Below, piece by piece: positions 34,271 through 44,303 of a stretch of DNA of 64,000 nucleotides (the first letter of the stretch is position 1; each line of letters begins with the position of its first letter). The position numbers and the translations under genes are program-made. Location of the stretch: assembly GCF_965201005.1 (NCBI RefSeq), contig NZ_OZ241747.1, forward strand, positions 3,286,001 to 3,350,000, in the 5' to 3' direction. The notes under the pieces were generated by a model, which was not told the origin of the DNA, did no database searches, and saw only the letters and a list, made by a program, of their open reading frames with translations. The stretch comes from Mucilaginibacter_A sp965201005 (GTDB lineage Bacteria; Bacteroidota; Bacteroidia; Sphingobacteriales; Sphingobacteriaceae).

Positions 34271-35065
34271 TTAAACAGTTGCCGCAACTCCATTTTTAAT
34301 CTGATCGATAAACGCCGGGATTTTGTCCAGATAATCTTTTTCCCGGGCCAGCATTTTTACAAACGCACTTCCTACAATAGCACCGTTTGCATATTTACAA
34401 GCTTTTGTAAACGCCGCATGGCCGGAAATCCCGAAACCAATCACTGCAGGATTTTTTAAGTGCATGTTTTTGATCCGCTCAAAATAAAGTTCTACCGTAT
34501 CAGAAACTTCCAGGTTTTTCCCGGTGATGGAAGATGAAGAAAGCAGGTAAATAAAGCTTTGGCTCAGCGCATCAATTTTGCGTATCCGGTCTTCCGAAGT
34601 AACCGGTGTAACCAAAAAAATATTGCTCAGGTTATTATCGATGAAATGATTTTTGTACAAACTTTCATATTCATACATTGGCAAATCCGGGATGATCACG
34701 CCATCGGCACCAACTTCAACTGCTTTTATACAAAACTTTTCAACCCCAAACTGTACCACCGGGTTAAAATAACCCATTAGCAAAATCGGGATGGTAACTC
34801 GTCTCCGCAAATCTTTCAGCTGTTCAAAAAGCAAATTCAGGTTCATGCCATTGTCCAAAGCCGTTTGCGAGCTATGCTGGATGGTTGGCCCGTCTGCCAC
34901 CGGGTCAGAATACGGGAAACCGATTTCCAGAAAATCCACACCTGCTTTTTCCAAAGCTTCGGCGATATCAACTGTCGAGTTTAATCCCGGAAAACCAGCT
35001 GTGTAATAAATCGATAAAAGGTTTTCTTTTTTGGCAGAGAAAAGCTGGTTTAGCCGGTTCGTCAT
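34271..35065 (-). CDS. trpA: Tryptophan synthase alpha subunit
   Basis: A 264-residue TIM-barrel enzyme that splits indole-3-glycerol phosphate to indole and glyceraldehyde-3-phosphate, passing indole to TrpB. Catalytic Glu in DFLEIGFPYSDPVADGP and Asp in GADGVIIPDLPMYE, plus the phosphate-binding GFGISGHAAF and NGAIVGSAFV, are visible. Length is normal (E. coli 268). It is the last gene of trpD-F-B-A, 62 bases after trpB, a gap filled by a perfect hairpin of the dispersed motif. Confidence 0.97.
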   Translation of the reverse strand: MTNRLNQLFSAKKENLLSIYYTAGFPGLNSTVDIAEALEKAGVDFLEIGFPYSDPVADGPTIQHSSQTALDNGMNLNLLFEQLKDLRRRVTIPILLMGYFNPVVQFGVEKFCIKAVEVGADGVIIPDLPMYEYESLYKNHFIDNNLSNIFLVTPVTSEDRIRKIDALSQSFIYLLSSSSITGKNLEVSDTVELYFERIKNMHLKNPAVIGFGISGHAAFTKACKYANGAIVGSAFVKMLAREKDYLDKIPAFIDQIKNGVAATV

Positions 35066-35093
35066 ATTTTAGGTTGAGGTGGATTTTTGGCCG

Positions 35094-35123
35094 ATACTGT
35101 TTTTATCGGCATAAAAACAGTAT
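35094..35123. repeat. Tight hairpin of the dispersed motif between trpB and trpA
   Basis: ATACTGTTTTTAT and ATAAAAACAGTAT form a 13-bp perfect stem with a four-base CGGC loop (spacing class 18). It sits in the 62-base trpB-trpA gap and could lower trpA expression or stabilise the upstream message. Confidence 0.85.
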
Positions 35124-35127
35124 CATT

Positions 35128-36309
35128 TTAAAATCCGAAATGCTTGATATACGTTGTTAAATCCTTGTCGCCGCGGCCGGAAAGGCAAATTACCACTGTT
35201 TCATCACCTTTAAACTTCATTTTTTTAAGCTGGGCCAGGGCGTGTGCGGTTTCTATTGCCGGGATAATACCTTCTAACCGGGAACATTCCAAACCGGCTT
35301 CCATTGCTTCATCATCCGTAATGCTCACATATTCAGCACGTTTTATTTTATACAGATGTGCGTGCTGCGGCCCGATCCCGGGATAATCCAAACCGGCAGA
35401 AATGGAATAAGGTTCTACCACTTGTCCGTCATCAGTTTGCATTAAAATAGTGCGGCTGCCATGCAAAACACCTTCTCTGCCCAAAAAAGTGGTTGCTGCG
35501 GATTCGCCTGTATCTATACCTTTTCCGGCCGCTTCCACCGCAACTAACTTCACACTTGGTTCATCCAGAAAATGGTAAAACATACCCATTGCATTGCTGC
35601 CGCCGCCTACGCAGGCCACCGCATAATCAGGCAGTTCGCTACCGGTTTGCTGCAATAATTGTTTGCGGGTTTCCTGGGAAATAATGGCCTGGAAACGTGC
35701 CACCATTTCCGGATACGGGTACGGCCCAACTACCGAGCCGATGATATAATGCGTATCTTCCGGGTTGTTGATCCAGTCGCGCATGGCCTCGTTGGTGGCA
35801 TCCTTCAGCGTTTTACTGCCCGAAGTTGCAGGGATAACGGTTGCGCCCAGCATTTTCATCCGGGCCACGTTTGGTGCCTGCCGTTCAATATCCACTTCGC
35901 CCATGTAAACCACACATTCTATATTTTTTAAAGCACAAACCGTAGCGGTTGCCACACCGTGCTGACCGGCACCGGTTTCAGCAATGATGCGTTTTTTGCC
36001 CAGCCGCTGCGCCAGCAAAATCTGGCCGATGGCGTTGTTGATTTTGTGCGAACCGGTATGGTTTAGATCTTCGCGCTTAAAATAAATGCTGGCACCATAC
36101 AAATCCGAAGTGCGTTTTGCAAAATACAAAGGCGACGGCCGGCCAACGTAATCCCGCATCAACTGATTAAATTCATCGATAAAAACAGCATCCGTTGTGA
36201 TTTCCAGGTATTGCTGCCTTAATTCTTCAATATTCGGGTACAGCATTTCGGGGATGTACGCACCTCCAAAATCACCGTAATAACCTTGTTCATCTACACC
36301 AAATTTCAT
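35128..36309 (-). CDS. trpB: Tryptophan synthase beta subunit
   Basis: A 393-residue PLP enzyme that joins indole with serine to give tryptophan. The PLP lysine lies in HTGSHKINNAIGQ, the catalytic Glu in ETGAGQHGVATAT, and the phosphate-binding loop in GGGSNAMGMF; the C-terminus SGRGDKDLTT is standard. Length matches TrpB1. A dispersed 12-mer (36180) lies near the 5' end, where it encodes part of TDAVFIDEF. It follows trpF by 28 bases in the operon. Confidence 0.98.
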   Translation of the reverse strand: MKFGVDEQGYYGDFGGAYIPEMLYPNIEELRQQYLEITTDAVFIDEFNQLMRDYVGRPSPLYFAKRTSDLYGASIYFKREDLNHTGSHKINNAIGQILLAQRLGKKRIIAETGAGQHGVATATVCALKNIECVVYMGEVDIERQAPNVARMKMLGATVIPATSGSKTLKDATNEAMRDWINNPEDTHYIIGSVVGPYPYPEMVARFQAIISQETRKQLLQQTGSELPDYAVACVGGGSNAMGMFYHFLDEPSVKLVAVEAAGKGIDTGESAATTFLGREGVLHGSRTILMQTDDGQVVEPYSISAGLDYPGIGPQHAHLYKIKRAEYVSITDDEAMEAGLECSRLEGIIPAIETAHALAQLKKMKFKGDETVVICLSGRGDKDLTTYIKHFGF

Positions 36310-36337
36310 TATCCAAAGGTTTTGTTTTGAAGGAAGT

Positions 36338-36964
36338 TTACACGTTTTCAGCTTTGATCAAATCGAAAGCTTCCTTCAGTTTTTCAATATTTTTTACGCC
36401 GGGTTCGTCTTCAAACCGGCTGTTTAAATCCAGCCCGTAAAAGGCAGGATGTTTAAATTTTAACACTGCTTTGATGTTTTCAATCCCCAGACCGCCGCTC
36501 ACAAAAAACGGGACGTTGAGTTTATAATTTTCCAAAACATGCCAGTCGAAACTTTTTCCCGATCCGCCATGAACGGGTGTTTTGGTATCAAACAAAAAAT
36601 AATCAACAGAATTTTCATAAGTTTTGAGATGATCGAAATCAAAGTTTTCATCTACCCCGAAAGCTTTGATCACGCCTACCGTTTTTTGCAAAGCGGCACA
36701 GGTTTCTGCGGATTCGTTTCCGTGCAGCTGCACCAGATCAAGCTGATATTTTTCGATAATACTTTTGATCGTAGTAAAATCCTTATCCACAAAAACACCT
36801 ACTTTTTTTGCCGGTAAACGAAGCATTGCCAATTCTTCATTCACTTCATAACCCACAAAACGCGGCGAATGCGGATAAAAAATCAACCCAAAAAAATCAG
36901 GCCCTAAAGCCGCAACTTCCCGGATGTTTTCCGGAAATTTCATACCGCAAACTTTAATTTTCAT
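36338..36964 (-). CDS. trpF: Phosphoribosylanthranilate isomerase
   Basis: A 208-residue TIM-barrel enzyme that converts phosphoribosyl-anthranilate to the carboxyphenylamino-deoxyribulose phosphate. The catalytic Cys in KVCGMKFPENI near the start, VQLHGNES, the Asp in FDTKTPVHGGSGKSFDW and the phosphate-binding FVSGGLGIENI and GLDLNSRFEDEPGVKN are clear. It begins five bases after trpD, in the position where trpC would normally intervene. Confidence 0.97.
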   Translation of the reverse strand: MKIKVCGMKFPENIREVAALGPDFFGLIFYPHSPRFVGYEVNEELAMLRLPAKKVGVFVDKDFTTIKSIIEKYQLDLVQLHGNESAETCAALQKTVGVIKAFGVDENFDFDHLKTYENSVDYFLFDTKTPVHGGSGKSFDWHVLENYKLNVPFFVSGGLGIENIKAVLKFKHPAFYGLDLNSRFEDEPGVKNIEKLKEAFDLIKAENV

Positions 36965-36969
36965 CTTCT

Positions 36970-37959
36970 TTAATTTTGCAATAATAATTTAAAACTGTTT
37001 AAGGCTTTTTTGTTTTGAAAAGATACATTTGCTTCGTCAAAACAGGCAGCAAATGATTTTTCGGGGCAGCTTGTTTTGATGGCCATTGCCGCGTTGCAAA
37101 GCACCACAGTGGTTTGGGCCGCGGTAGCGGTATTGTTTAAAACATTGGTAAAAACAGCTGCTGCTTCGGGCACGGTGTGGCCACTGCTGATTTGGGCCGG
37201 GTCAAGCCTTGCAAAACCCAAATCTTTAAGCTGATAAACCTGCTCGCCGGCATTAGAAAAGGTTTTGAAACCGCCTGTCAGCGAAATTTCGTCATAACCG
37301 TCTAAAGCGTGCACAACGGTATAATTTTTATCGGTTTTTTGGTACAGGTAATTGTAAACCCGGGCCAGCTCCAAACTGAAAACCCCAACCATCTGGTTTT
37401 TGGGTTTTGCCGGGTTCACCATCGGCCCGAGCATGTTAAAAAATGTTTTTACGGCCAGTTCTTTGCGGATCGGGGCGATGATTTTCATGGCCGGATTAAA
37501 AAGCGGCGCGTGCAGAAAACAAATCCCGGCCGTAGCAATGTTTTTTTTAAGCTGATCCTGGTTGCTGGTAAACCGGTAACCCAGATATTCCATCACATTA
37601 GAGGAACCCGAACCGGAAGAAACGCCGTAATTGCCATGTTTGGCCACCGGATAACCCGCCCCGGCCACCACAAACGAGGCCAGCGTGGAAATGTTGAAAG
37701 TATCTTTGCCATCACCGCCGGTGCCGCATAAATCAATCAGGTTTTCTGTTTCCAAATCAACCGGCAAACACATTTCCAGCAGGGCATCCCTAAACCCTTC
37801 CAGTTCATCTACAGTGCTGCTGCGCATACAATAAGCGGTAATAAAAGCTGCCATCTGCGACTGATTATATTGTCCGCGCGCCATGTTGATCAGGATGTTT
37901 TTTGATTCTTCCTTCGTAAAACTTCTGTTTTCAAATAAATAGTTTAAGATGGCTTTCAT
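36970..37959 (-). CDS. trpD: Anthranilate phosphoribosyltransferase
   Basis: A 329-residue enzyme that adds phosphoribosyl to anthranilate. The PRPP loop CGTGGDGKDTFNIST, KHGNYGVSSGSGSSNVMEYLG and LGPMVNPAKP are typical. Length is normal (E. coli domain about 335). It is the first gene of the visible operon; trpE, trpG and trpC are not in the window. Upstream is a 284-base gap with two dispersed motifs (38130 and 38222) and then a divergent K+ channel gene, so trpE and trpG are not directly upstream. Confidence 0.97.
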   Translation of the reverse strand: MKAILNYLFENRSFTKEESKNILINMARGQYNQSQMAAFITAYCMRSSTVDELEGFRDALLEMCLPVDLETENLIDLCGTGGDGKDTFNISTLASFVVAGAGYPVAKHGNYGVSSGSGSSNVMEYLGYRFTSNQDQLKKNIATAGICFLHAPLFNPAMKIIAPIRKELAVKTFFNMLGPMVNPAKPKNQMVGVFSLELARVYNYLYQKTDKNYTVVHALDGYDEISLTGGFKTFSNAGEQVYQLKDLGFARLDPAQISSGHTVPEAAAVFTNVLNNTATAAQTTVVLCNAAMAIKTSCPEKSFAACFDEANVSFQNKKALNSFKLLLQN

Positions 37960-38243
37960 GTAGATTTTTGGTAGATTGAACAGCTGCTAAAAGCAATGGT
38001 CAGATTGCTTGTTTTTGTTTTACGGGCTTAATTTAAACCCGGCAAATTGAAAGATAACAAAGATCAAAAAAAATAAAGGCTACACAAACCAATCCTTACA
38101 TTTAAACCCGATGACCAAAAAAACAGTGGTAAAAACAGCATCATCGTTTTGTGATATTTCTTTTTGATATTGTTTCGGCGTTGCCCAAAATCTGTTTTAT
38201 TTGAAACCAATTTTATACCCGTAAAAGAAGCATTGACCCAAAT

Positions 38244-39176
38244 ATGGAAACAAAACCAAAAGTTCAGGACGATTTAGGCTTAGGCTTGCAGCCGGTGCTG
38301 CACAACCAGCGGGTAATCAACCGGGATGGTTCTGCCAATATCCACCGCACCGGAACGCCTCTTTTTCGCACGGCCGATATATACAATGCCTTAATCAACA
38401 TAAGCTGGGGTTCTTTTAACCTGATGGTTTTTGTTGCTTACGTGCTGATCAATATTTTCTTCGCCTTGATTTATTTAAGTTTAGGGATTGAAAACCTAGA
38501 CGGCATTAAACCCCATGGAACAGATTTTCAGCATTTTATGGATGCTTTTTTCTTTTCGGCACAAACTATTTCCACGGTTGGTTACGGTCATATTAGTCCG
38601 GACGACTTGGCAAGCAGTTTGGTAGCAGCTTTAGAATCGCTGATCGGCCTGCTCAGTTTCGCCCTGGCAACCGGCTTGCTCTATGGCCGGTTTTCCAGGC
38701 CGTCAGCCAAAATAAAATACAGTAAAAATATGGTGGTGGCTCCTTACAAAGACATGACCGGTTTAATGTTCCGGCTGGCCAATTTCCGGAGCAACCAATT
38801 AGTTGATGTAGAAGTTTCGGTCAACCTTACCTACAACGCAATGGTGGACAACAAATCTGTCAGGCAGTTTTTACAACTTGAATTAGAGCGGAAAAGGATT
38901 GGCTTGCTTACCTTAAGCTGGACGGTTGTGCACCCGATTACCGAAGACAGTCCGCTAAAAACCATGGACAGCGGATTTTTAAAAAGCAGTGAAGCTGAAT
39001 TTGTGGTGATGTTGAAAGCATTTGATGATAGTTTTTCGCAAACGGTGCATTCGCGCACGTCTTACACCGATGAAGAAGTGATTTGGGGCGCCAGTTTTAT
39101 TTCAGCCATTTCCCAGGACGACCGCGGGGTAAATATTCTGGAATTGCACAAAATCGACGCGCTGGAAATCCTATAA
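38244..39176 (+). CDS. Inward-rectifier-type potassium channel (KirBac family)
   Basis: A 310-residue channel. Two membrane helices (residues about 59-80 and 128-148) flank a pore helix and a K+ selectivity filter TVGYG at residues 111-115 (SAQTISTVGYGHISP). The C-terminal cytoplasmic domain is the beta-rich Kir domain, with LMFRLANFRSNQLVDVEVSV and HPITEDSPL, as in KirBac proteins. Channels of this group pass K+ and are gated by lipids or pH. It stands alone, divergent from trpD. Confidence 0.93.
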   Translation: METKPKVQDDLGLGLQPVLHNQRVINRDGSANIHRTGTPLFRTADIYNALINISWGSFNLMVFVAYVLINIFFALIYLSLGIENLDGIKPHGTDFQHFMDAFFFSAQTISTVGYGHISPDDLASSLVAALESLIGLLSFALATGLLYGRFSRPSAKIKYSKNMVVAPYKDMTGLMFRLANFRSNQLVDVEVSVNLTYNAMVDNKSVRQFLQLELERKRIGLLTLSWTVVHPITEDSPLKTMDSGFLKSSEAEFVVMLKAFDDSFSQTVHSRTSYTDEEVIWGASFISAISQDDRGVNILELHKIDALEIL

Positions 39177-39222
39177 TTATTATTGTTTAATATCTGTTTA
39201 AATTTAATTTATAAAAACCCTG

Positions 39223-39314
39223 ATGCATCTTTTACCACTATAATTTGGGGCTGTGGCCTGATCTTTACAAAAGTAAAAAGTGCTTCCCTATTTTTTAGGT
39301 GATAAAAGAAGCAT
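39223..39314. repeat. Paired dispersed motif, 80-base class (left arm one mismatch)
   Basis: ATGCATCTTTTA at 39223 has one mismatch; TAAAAGAAGCAT at 39303 is exact. It lies just after the K+ channel gene. The rest of the 331-base gap leads to susC and is AT-rich. Confidence 0.75.
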
Positions 39315-39459
39315 AGATAAATTAGTTTAAGAAAATTTAAACAACTTACCCTTAAATTTAATTTGATCCAACAAAAACGTGTTTTATGGTACTTTTATAA
39401 CAATCACTTGTTTTTATTAAATTTTTGATAATAAATTATAATGTTTATAGTTTACTTGC

Positions 39460-39467
39460 TAACTTTA
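39460..39467 (+). promoter_or_regulatory. Possible -7 box of the susC operon
   Basis: TAACTTTA matches seven of eight positions of a TAnnTTTG box, 40 bases upstream of the susC start. No -33 element assigned. Confidence 0.35.
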
Positions 39468-39507
39468 ACAATATTTAACATCTAAAACTTAATTAATTAA
39501 ACAAAAC

Positions 39508-42500
39508 ATGAAAAAACTTCTACATGTAAGTGTAGTTTTCTTGCTCTTATTTGCCTCGCAGGTTTTTGCACAGAATCGCACGGTTACGGGTACAGTTACA
39601 GCAAAAGAAGATGGGTTGCCACTTCCGGGAGTAAGCGTACGGGTACAGGGAACAACTATTGGGACTGTTACTGGTGTTAACGGGAAATACTCTATCAATG
39701 TACCAGCCAGTGGTACGTTGATTTTTACTTTTATTGGTTATCAAACCTTAAACAAGCCTAATACAGGGTCAGTTGTAAATGCAACGTTGACAGCATCTAC
39801 CCGACAGCTTGGGGAGGTAGTTGTTACCGGTGCGTTAGGTGTTAAAAGACAAGCCAAAGAACTTGGTTATTCCACTACTACTGTAAGTGCTAAAGATTTA
39901 ACAGCAACTAACGTAACAAACATTGCAAACGGATTAACAGCCAAAGTAGCAGGTTTGCAAATCAATACCATTAATAATGGCATTGATCCTTCAGTAAGAA
40001 TTACTTTACGTGGTGCAAGGTCCATCAATGGCAACAACAATGCATTAATTGTTTTAGACGGTGTTCCGGTACCTAATGGTACTTTAAACTCAATTAACCC
40101 AAACGATGTACAAGATGTAACAGTTTTAAAAGGAGCCAGTGCAGCTGCATTATACGGTTCTGAGGCTTCAAACGGGGCATTAATTATAACCACAAAAAGA
40201 GGTTCTTCTTCTGATATATCAAAAATCACCTATTCTAATTCATTTCAAATTAATAAGGTATCATATTTTCCGGCTATCCAAACGAAATTTGGCCCTTATG
40301 GTGGTGAAACGGTAGCAGATGGTTTTCGTGACCCAAACACAGGTTTCCCGTTGTTTACCGGATATGAAAATCAGCTGTATGGCCCTGCTTATAATGGTGC
40401 CCAATACCAGTTGGGTGCTCCACTTGCTAACGGAGAAAAAAACATCATTACCTATTCTCCTTTACCTAAAAGCCCGATCAAAGCTTTTTTTAATACAGGT
40501 TATACAGAACAGAATGATCTTTCATATCAAACTGGTAATGCAGATAATAATTTTTATTTTTCTGCTCAGAATGTTTATACCAAAGGTGTTGTGCCGGATG
40601 ATCTTTCTAAAAGAACAGCTTTACGTGCATCAGGTACAAAAACCTATAAAATTTTTAAACTTGATTATTCTGTTGGTTATACAAACTCGAGCTCAAGTAC
40701 CTACGGTATCAACTATTCAACAAATGCAACTACTCAGATTTTATATGCCAACTTATTTCAAATGCCGGCTTTCATCAATATTGATGATTTAGCTCAGGGA
40801 GACAATAGCAAGTTCTATAATCCGAATGATTTTTATAGTGCTTATAGTGTAAATCCTTACTGGCAGATTAAAAATTCAAGGATTAATCGTAAAGGTGATA
40901 CTTTTTTAGGCAATATCAGCTTAAATGTTAAACCTACAAAATGGTTTGATGCAACTTATCGCTTGTCTCAAAACTTTGGTGTAAACAACTATAAATATAC
41001 ACGTAAGGAAGTCCAGTTTTCTTCTTATGCCGCTTCAGATCCGCTTGGTGTAAGTAACATTCCATCTCGTTATGGCAAAGCTGCCAAATCCCCTGGATTT
41101 GTTCAGGATTATACCCAGTACGGTGATGGTACAACCAACCTGAATACAACTAATGCGCAAGGTTTATCACGTTTACAACAAGACATTTTCTTGAAATTTA
41201 ATCATACTTTTTTTGATGATTTTAAAACAGATTTACTGTTAGGCAATACCATTTGGCAATCAAAAGCCCGCACTCAAAATGATCAGAGTTCAAATCTATT
41301 AATTCCGGGCTTTTACAATATTGGTTTGATCTCTGGTGCTCCGACAGTTTCAGAAGCCGACTATCTTATTCGCCAAATAGGTGTTTATGGAGCATTAAAC
41401 ATCGGTTATAAAGACTTCGCATTTATACAGGCAACCGGAAGAAATGATTGGGATTCTAGATTGTCAAAAACAAAAAGATCATTATTCTATCCTTCTGTTT
41501 CCGGATCATTTGTATTTACAAATGCTTTCGATATATTAAAAAACAACAATATTTTATCTTATGGTAAATTAAGGGCTGCGGTTTCTAAAGTAGGCCAGGT
41601 TAATATTGCCCCTTACTCTATTAATAATACATTTAGTTCAACTCCGGGATTTCCTTACGGTGGCTTGGGTGGTTTATCTTTGGGCACCACAAACAACAAT
41701 CCTTTACTGGAGCCTGAGTTTGTTACAGAAAAAGAATTTGCTGTTGAATTAGGTTTACTGGATAACCGAATCAATCTAAGTGCCACCTATTATAAACAGA
41801 ATAGTAAGAACCAAACTTTGAATGTTCAAACATCAGCTTCAACGGGTTTTAACCAAGCTACTGTTAATGCTGGCGAAATTGCCAATAGTGGTTATGAGTT
41901 TGAGTTAAACGGCATAGTACTTTCTGCATCTAAAAACGTGATTGGTTTAAAATTGGGTGGTAACTTAGGCATCTACAATTCAAAGGTAGTATCCTTACTT
42001 CCCGGATCTACTCAATTCCAAGTGTCCGGAGCATCCTCTTCAATTTATGCAGTTGTTGGCCAACCTTATCCTTCATTATTGGGTACAGATTACAAACGTG
42101 ACAACCAAGGACGAGTGGTGGTTGATGCTACAGGTACTACAGCCGGTTATCCGCAATTGGGTTCAGGTTTAACTAATTTTGGCAGGACAACCCCAAAATA
42201 TGTTTTGGGGTTAAATATGGCTGCTAATTACAAATTTGTAACCCTTTCTGCTGTTGCAGAATATAAAAGCGGATATGTTATTTACAATGCTATTGGATCA
42301 ACTTTAGATTTTGGCGGTATTTCTGCAACAAGTGCATCAGCAGATCGTCAACGTTTTATCTATCCTAACTCTGTGATCCAAACCTCCCCTGGTGTTTATG
42401 TACCCAATACAACAGTACCAGTTGTTGATGGCAACTATGGTTTTTGGCAGGGTTCAAATTATGGATCAGCATTAACGCCTTTTGTAACCAGCGCAGCTTA

Positions 42501-42741
42501 TTGGAAAATCAGAGAGATTACGCTAAATTTTAATTTATCTCAATTTATAAACAAAACCAAAGTAATTAAAGGTTTAAATTTTGCACTAACCGGCAGAAAC
42601 ATGTTTTTGTTCAGGCCTAAAGACAATCCCTACACAGATCCTGAATATAATTTAGATGCTACAAATGCCGTTGGTGTAACGAACGCTAATCAAACGCCTC
42701 CAACCAGGATATTTGGTGCTAACCTTCAGGTAATTTTTTAA
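39508..42741 (+). CDS. SusC/RagA-family TonB-linked outer-membrane transporter
   Basis: A 1077-residue outer-membrane importer that works with the SusD-like lipoprotein to bring glycans or peptides across the outer membrane using TonB energy. It has a signal peptide (to about residue 21, QVFA before QNR), a carboxypeptidase-regulatory-like beta domain (TVTGTVTAKEDGLPLPGVSV), a plug with the SusC signature SAAALYGSEASNGALIITTKRG, and a barrel ending in FGANLQVIF. No FecR or ECF sigma partner is nearby and the N-terminal STN domain is absent. GC is lower than in flanking genes and the whole operon lacks the dispersed 12-mer, suggesting later acquisition. The ligand is unknown. Confidence 0.95.
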   Translation: MKKLLHVSVVFLLLFASQVFAQNRTVTGTVTAKEDGLPLPGVSVRVQGTTIGTVTGVNGKYSINVPASGTLIFTFIGYQTLNKPNTGSVVNATLTASTRQLGEVVVTGALGVKRQAKELGYSTTTVSAKDLTATNVTNIANGLTAKVAGLQINTINNGIDPSVRITLRGARSINGNNNALIVLDGVPVPNGTLNSINPNDVQDVTVLKGASAAALYGSEASNGALIITTKRGSSSDISKITYSNSFQINKVSYFPAIQTKFGPYGGETVADGFRDPNTGFPLFTGYENQLYGPAYNGAQYQLGAPLANGEKNIITYSPLPKSPIKAFFNTGYTEQNDLSYQTGNADNNFYFSAQNVYTKGVVPDDLSKRTALRASGTKTYKIFKLDYSVGYTNSSSSTYGINYSTNATTQILYANLFQMPAFINIDDLAQGDNSKFYNPNDFYSAYSVNPYWQIKNSRINRKGDTFLGNISLNVKPTKWFDATYRLSQNFGVNNYKYTRKEVQFSSYAASDPLGVSNIPSRYGKAAKSPGFVQDYTQYGDGTTNLNTTNAQGLSRLQQDIFLKFNHTFFDDFKTDLLLGNTIWQSKARTQNDQSSNLLIPGFYNIGLISGAPTVSEADYLIRQIGVYGALNIGYKDFAFIQATGRNDWDSRLSKTKRSLFYPSVSGSFVFTNAFDILKNNNILSYGKLRAAVSKVGQVNIAPYSINNTFSSTPGFPYGGLGGLSLGTTNNNPLLEPEFVTEKEFAVELGLLDNRINLSATYYKQNSKNQTLNVQTSASTGFNQATVNAGEIANSGYEFELNGIVLSASKNVIGLKLGGNLGIYNSKVVSLLPGSTQFQVSGASSSIYAVVGQPYPSLLGTDYKRDNQGRVVVDATGTTAGYPQLGSGLTNFGRTTPKYVLGLNMAANYKFVTLSAVAEYKSGYVIYNAIGSTLDFGGISATSASADRQRFIYPNSVIQTSPGVYVPNTTVPVVDGNYGFWQGSNYGSALTPFVTSAAYWKIREITLNFNLSQFINKTKVIKGLNFALTGRNMFLFRPKDNPYTDPEYNLDATNAVGVTNANQTPPTRIFGANLQVIF

Positions 42742-42750
42742 AAAAGAAAT

Positions 42751-44301
42751 ATGAAAAAGACATTTTCCATCATAGCACTTTCGATACTTATCAGCATGTC
42801 TGGATGTAAGAAAGACTTCCTGAGTCTGGAAGAAAACCCTAACACACCCTCTACTGCTACCCCTCAATTTCAATTATCCGGTGCATTAGTTGTTTCGGCA
42901 AATTTATATAATGCTAATGCTAGTACTAGTACAACTACACCGGGCGCAATAAGTTTAACAACAAGTGGTTATGCCCAAACGGTTGGTATATGGATGGGGT
43001 ATTGGACAGCAAGTGGTAACTATGTGCCGGCTTCGGCACTTAACACAAACAATTTTACCAATACAAACTATCAAATTTGGACGCAGTTTTATCTAAACCT
43101 TTCAAACTATGACGCATTAGACAAAAAAGCTGCTACAGACCCTACTTTAGTTTACTTCTCTTCAATTGCAAAAATCATGAAAGCACTTGAATTTCAAACT
43201 TTGGTAGACACCTATAATAATGTACCGTACAGCCAGGCATTTAAAGCCCCAGGTGTTTTATTCCCTGCTTATGATAACGGAGATGTTATTTATGATGATT
43301 TAATGAAACAGCTTGATGCTGCCATCGCTGCAATTAAAGCTGCTACTCCTGCTTCTGCTGTAAACCCGGGAACTTCGGATGTGATGTTTAAAGGCGTGAT
43401 GACCAATTGGATTAAGTTTGCAAACACAATTAAGTTGAGATTGGCCATCAGACAATGGAATAAATTTCCTGCTAAACAGGCAGCCTTAAAAACTGCAATT
43501 ACTACTACTTCCACTGATGGCTTTATAGATCAAACTTTCCAGGCAGCAGTAAACCCTGGTTATACAAACGATGATGCAAATGGATACAAACAAAGCCCTT
43601 TTTATGTAAGTTATGGATTTAATGCAACGGGGGCAGTTTCATTACCCGGCGATTATTATAAAGCTAATGCCTATGCAATTAATAAACTCACAACTACAAA
43701 CGATCCCCGTTTATCTAGATTTTATGCCCCTGCATCTGCACCAGTGAATCCATTAGTTCCGTTCGTTGGTAATATTTATGGGTCAACTGCACCAACCAAC
43801 AACCCTAAAACAAGTAGCATTGGACCTGGCTTATTAAAAAGTGCAACACAAGATGCCGTGATTTTAAGTTCTGCCGAATCATTGTTCTTGCAATCTGAAG
43901 CTTCCCTTTATGGAATATTAACTGCTAATGCGCAAACGTTATATGAAAGCGGTATTAGTGCTTCGTTTACGGCTTTGGCTGTTCCAAATGCTACAACTGC
44001 TGCTGCAACTTATTATGCCCAACCCATTACAAACGTAAATTGGACAGCATCTGCAAACAAATTAGCGGCAATTATAAATCAAAAATGGACTGCGCTTAAT
44101 GGTTATGGTAACATAGAAGCTTATAATGAATACCGAAGGACTGGTTTTCCATCAGATATTCCGGTTTCTACTCAAGCTACTCAACCGATTATTCCTACCC
44201 GTATTTTTTATCCAAGCACCGAAGTGTCAAACAATGGTGACAACTTGAAAACACAAGGTACAATCAATCAGTTTTCTTCAAAAATATTTTGGGCTTTATA
44301 A
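42751..44301 (+). CDS. SusD/RagB-family nutrient-binding outer-membrane lipoprotein
   Basis: A 516-residue surface lipoprotein with signal and lipobox SMSGC (Cys19). It belongs to the SusD-like_2 group, with N-terminal FLSLEENPNTPS, tetratricopeptide-like helices (SSIAKIMKALEFQTLVDTYNNVPY) and the C-terminal NEYRRTGFP with IPTRIFYP, all typical. It caps the SusC pore and delivers ligand. It starts nine bases after the susC stop, so the two are one operon. The many small alanine/threonine repeats are normal for this family. Confidence 0.93.
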   Translation: MKKTFSIIALSILISMSGCKKDFLSLEENPNTPSTATPQFQLSGALVVSANLYNANASTSTTTPGAISLTTSGYAQTVGIWMGYWTASGNYVPASALNTNNFTNTNYQIWTQFYLNLSNYDALDKKAATDPTLVYFSSIAKIMKALEFQTLVDTYNNVPYSQAFKAPGVLFPAYDNGDVIYDDLMKQLDAAIAAIKAATPASAVNPGTSDVMFKGVMTNWIKFANTIKLRLAIRQWNKFPAKQAALKTAITTTSTDGFIDQTFQAAVNPGYTNDDANGYKQSPFYVSYGFNATGAVSLPGDYYKANAYAINKLTTTNDPRLSRFYAPASAPVNPLVPFVGNIYGSTAPTNNPKTSSIGPGLLKSATQDAVILSSAESLFLQSEASLYGILTANAQTLYESGISASFTALAVPNATTAAATYYAQPITNVNWTASANKLAAIINQKWTALNGYGNIEAYNEYRRTGFPSDIPVSTQATQPIIPTRIFYPSTEVSNNGDNLKTQGTINQFSSKIFWAL

Positions 44302-44303
44302 TT

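Noticed and set aside
39177..39507. ECF sigma / anti-sigma regulators for susC
   Set aside because: No such frames exist upstream, and SusC lacks the N-terminal signalling domain that would need them.
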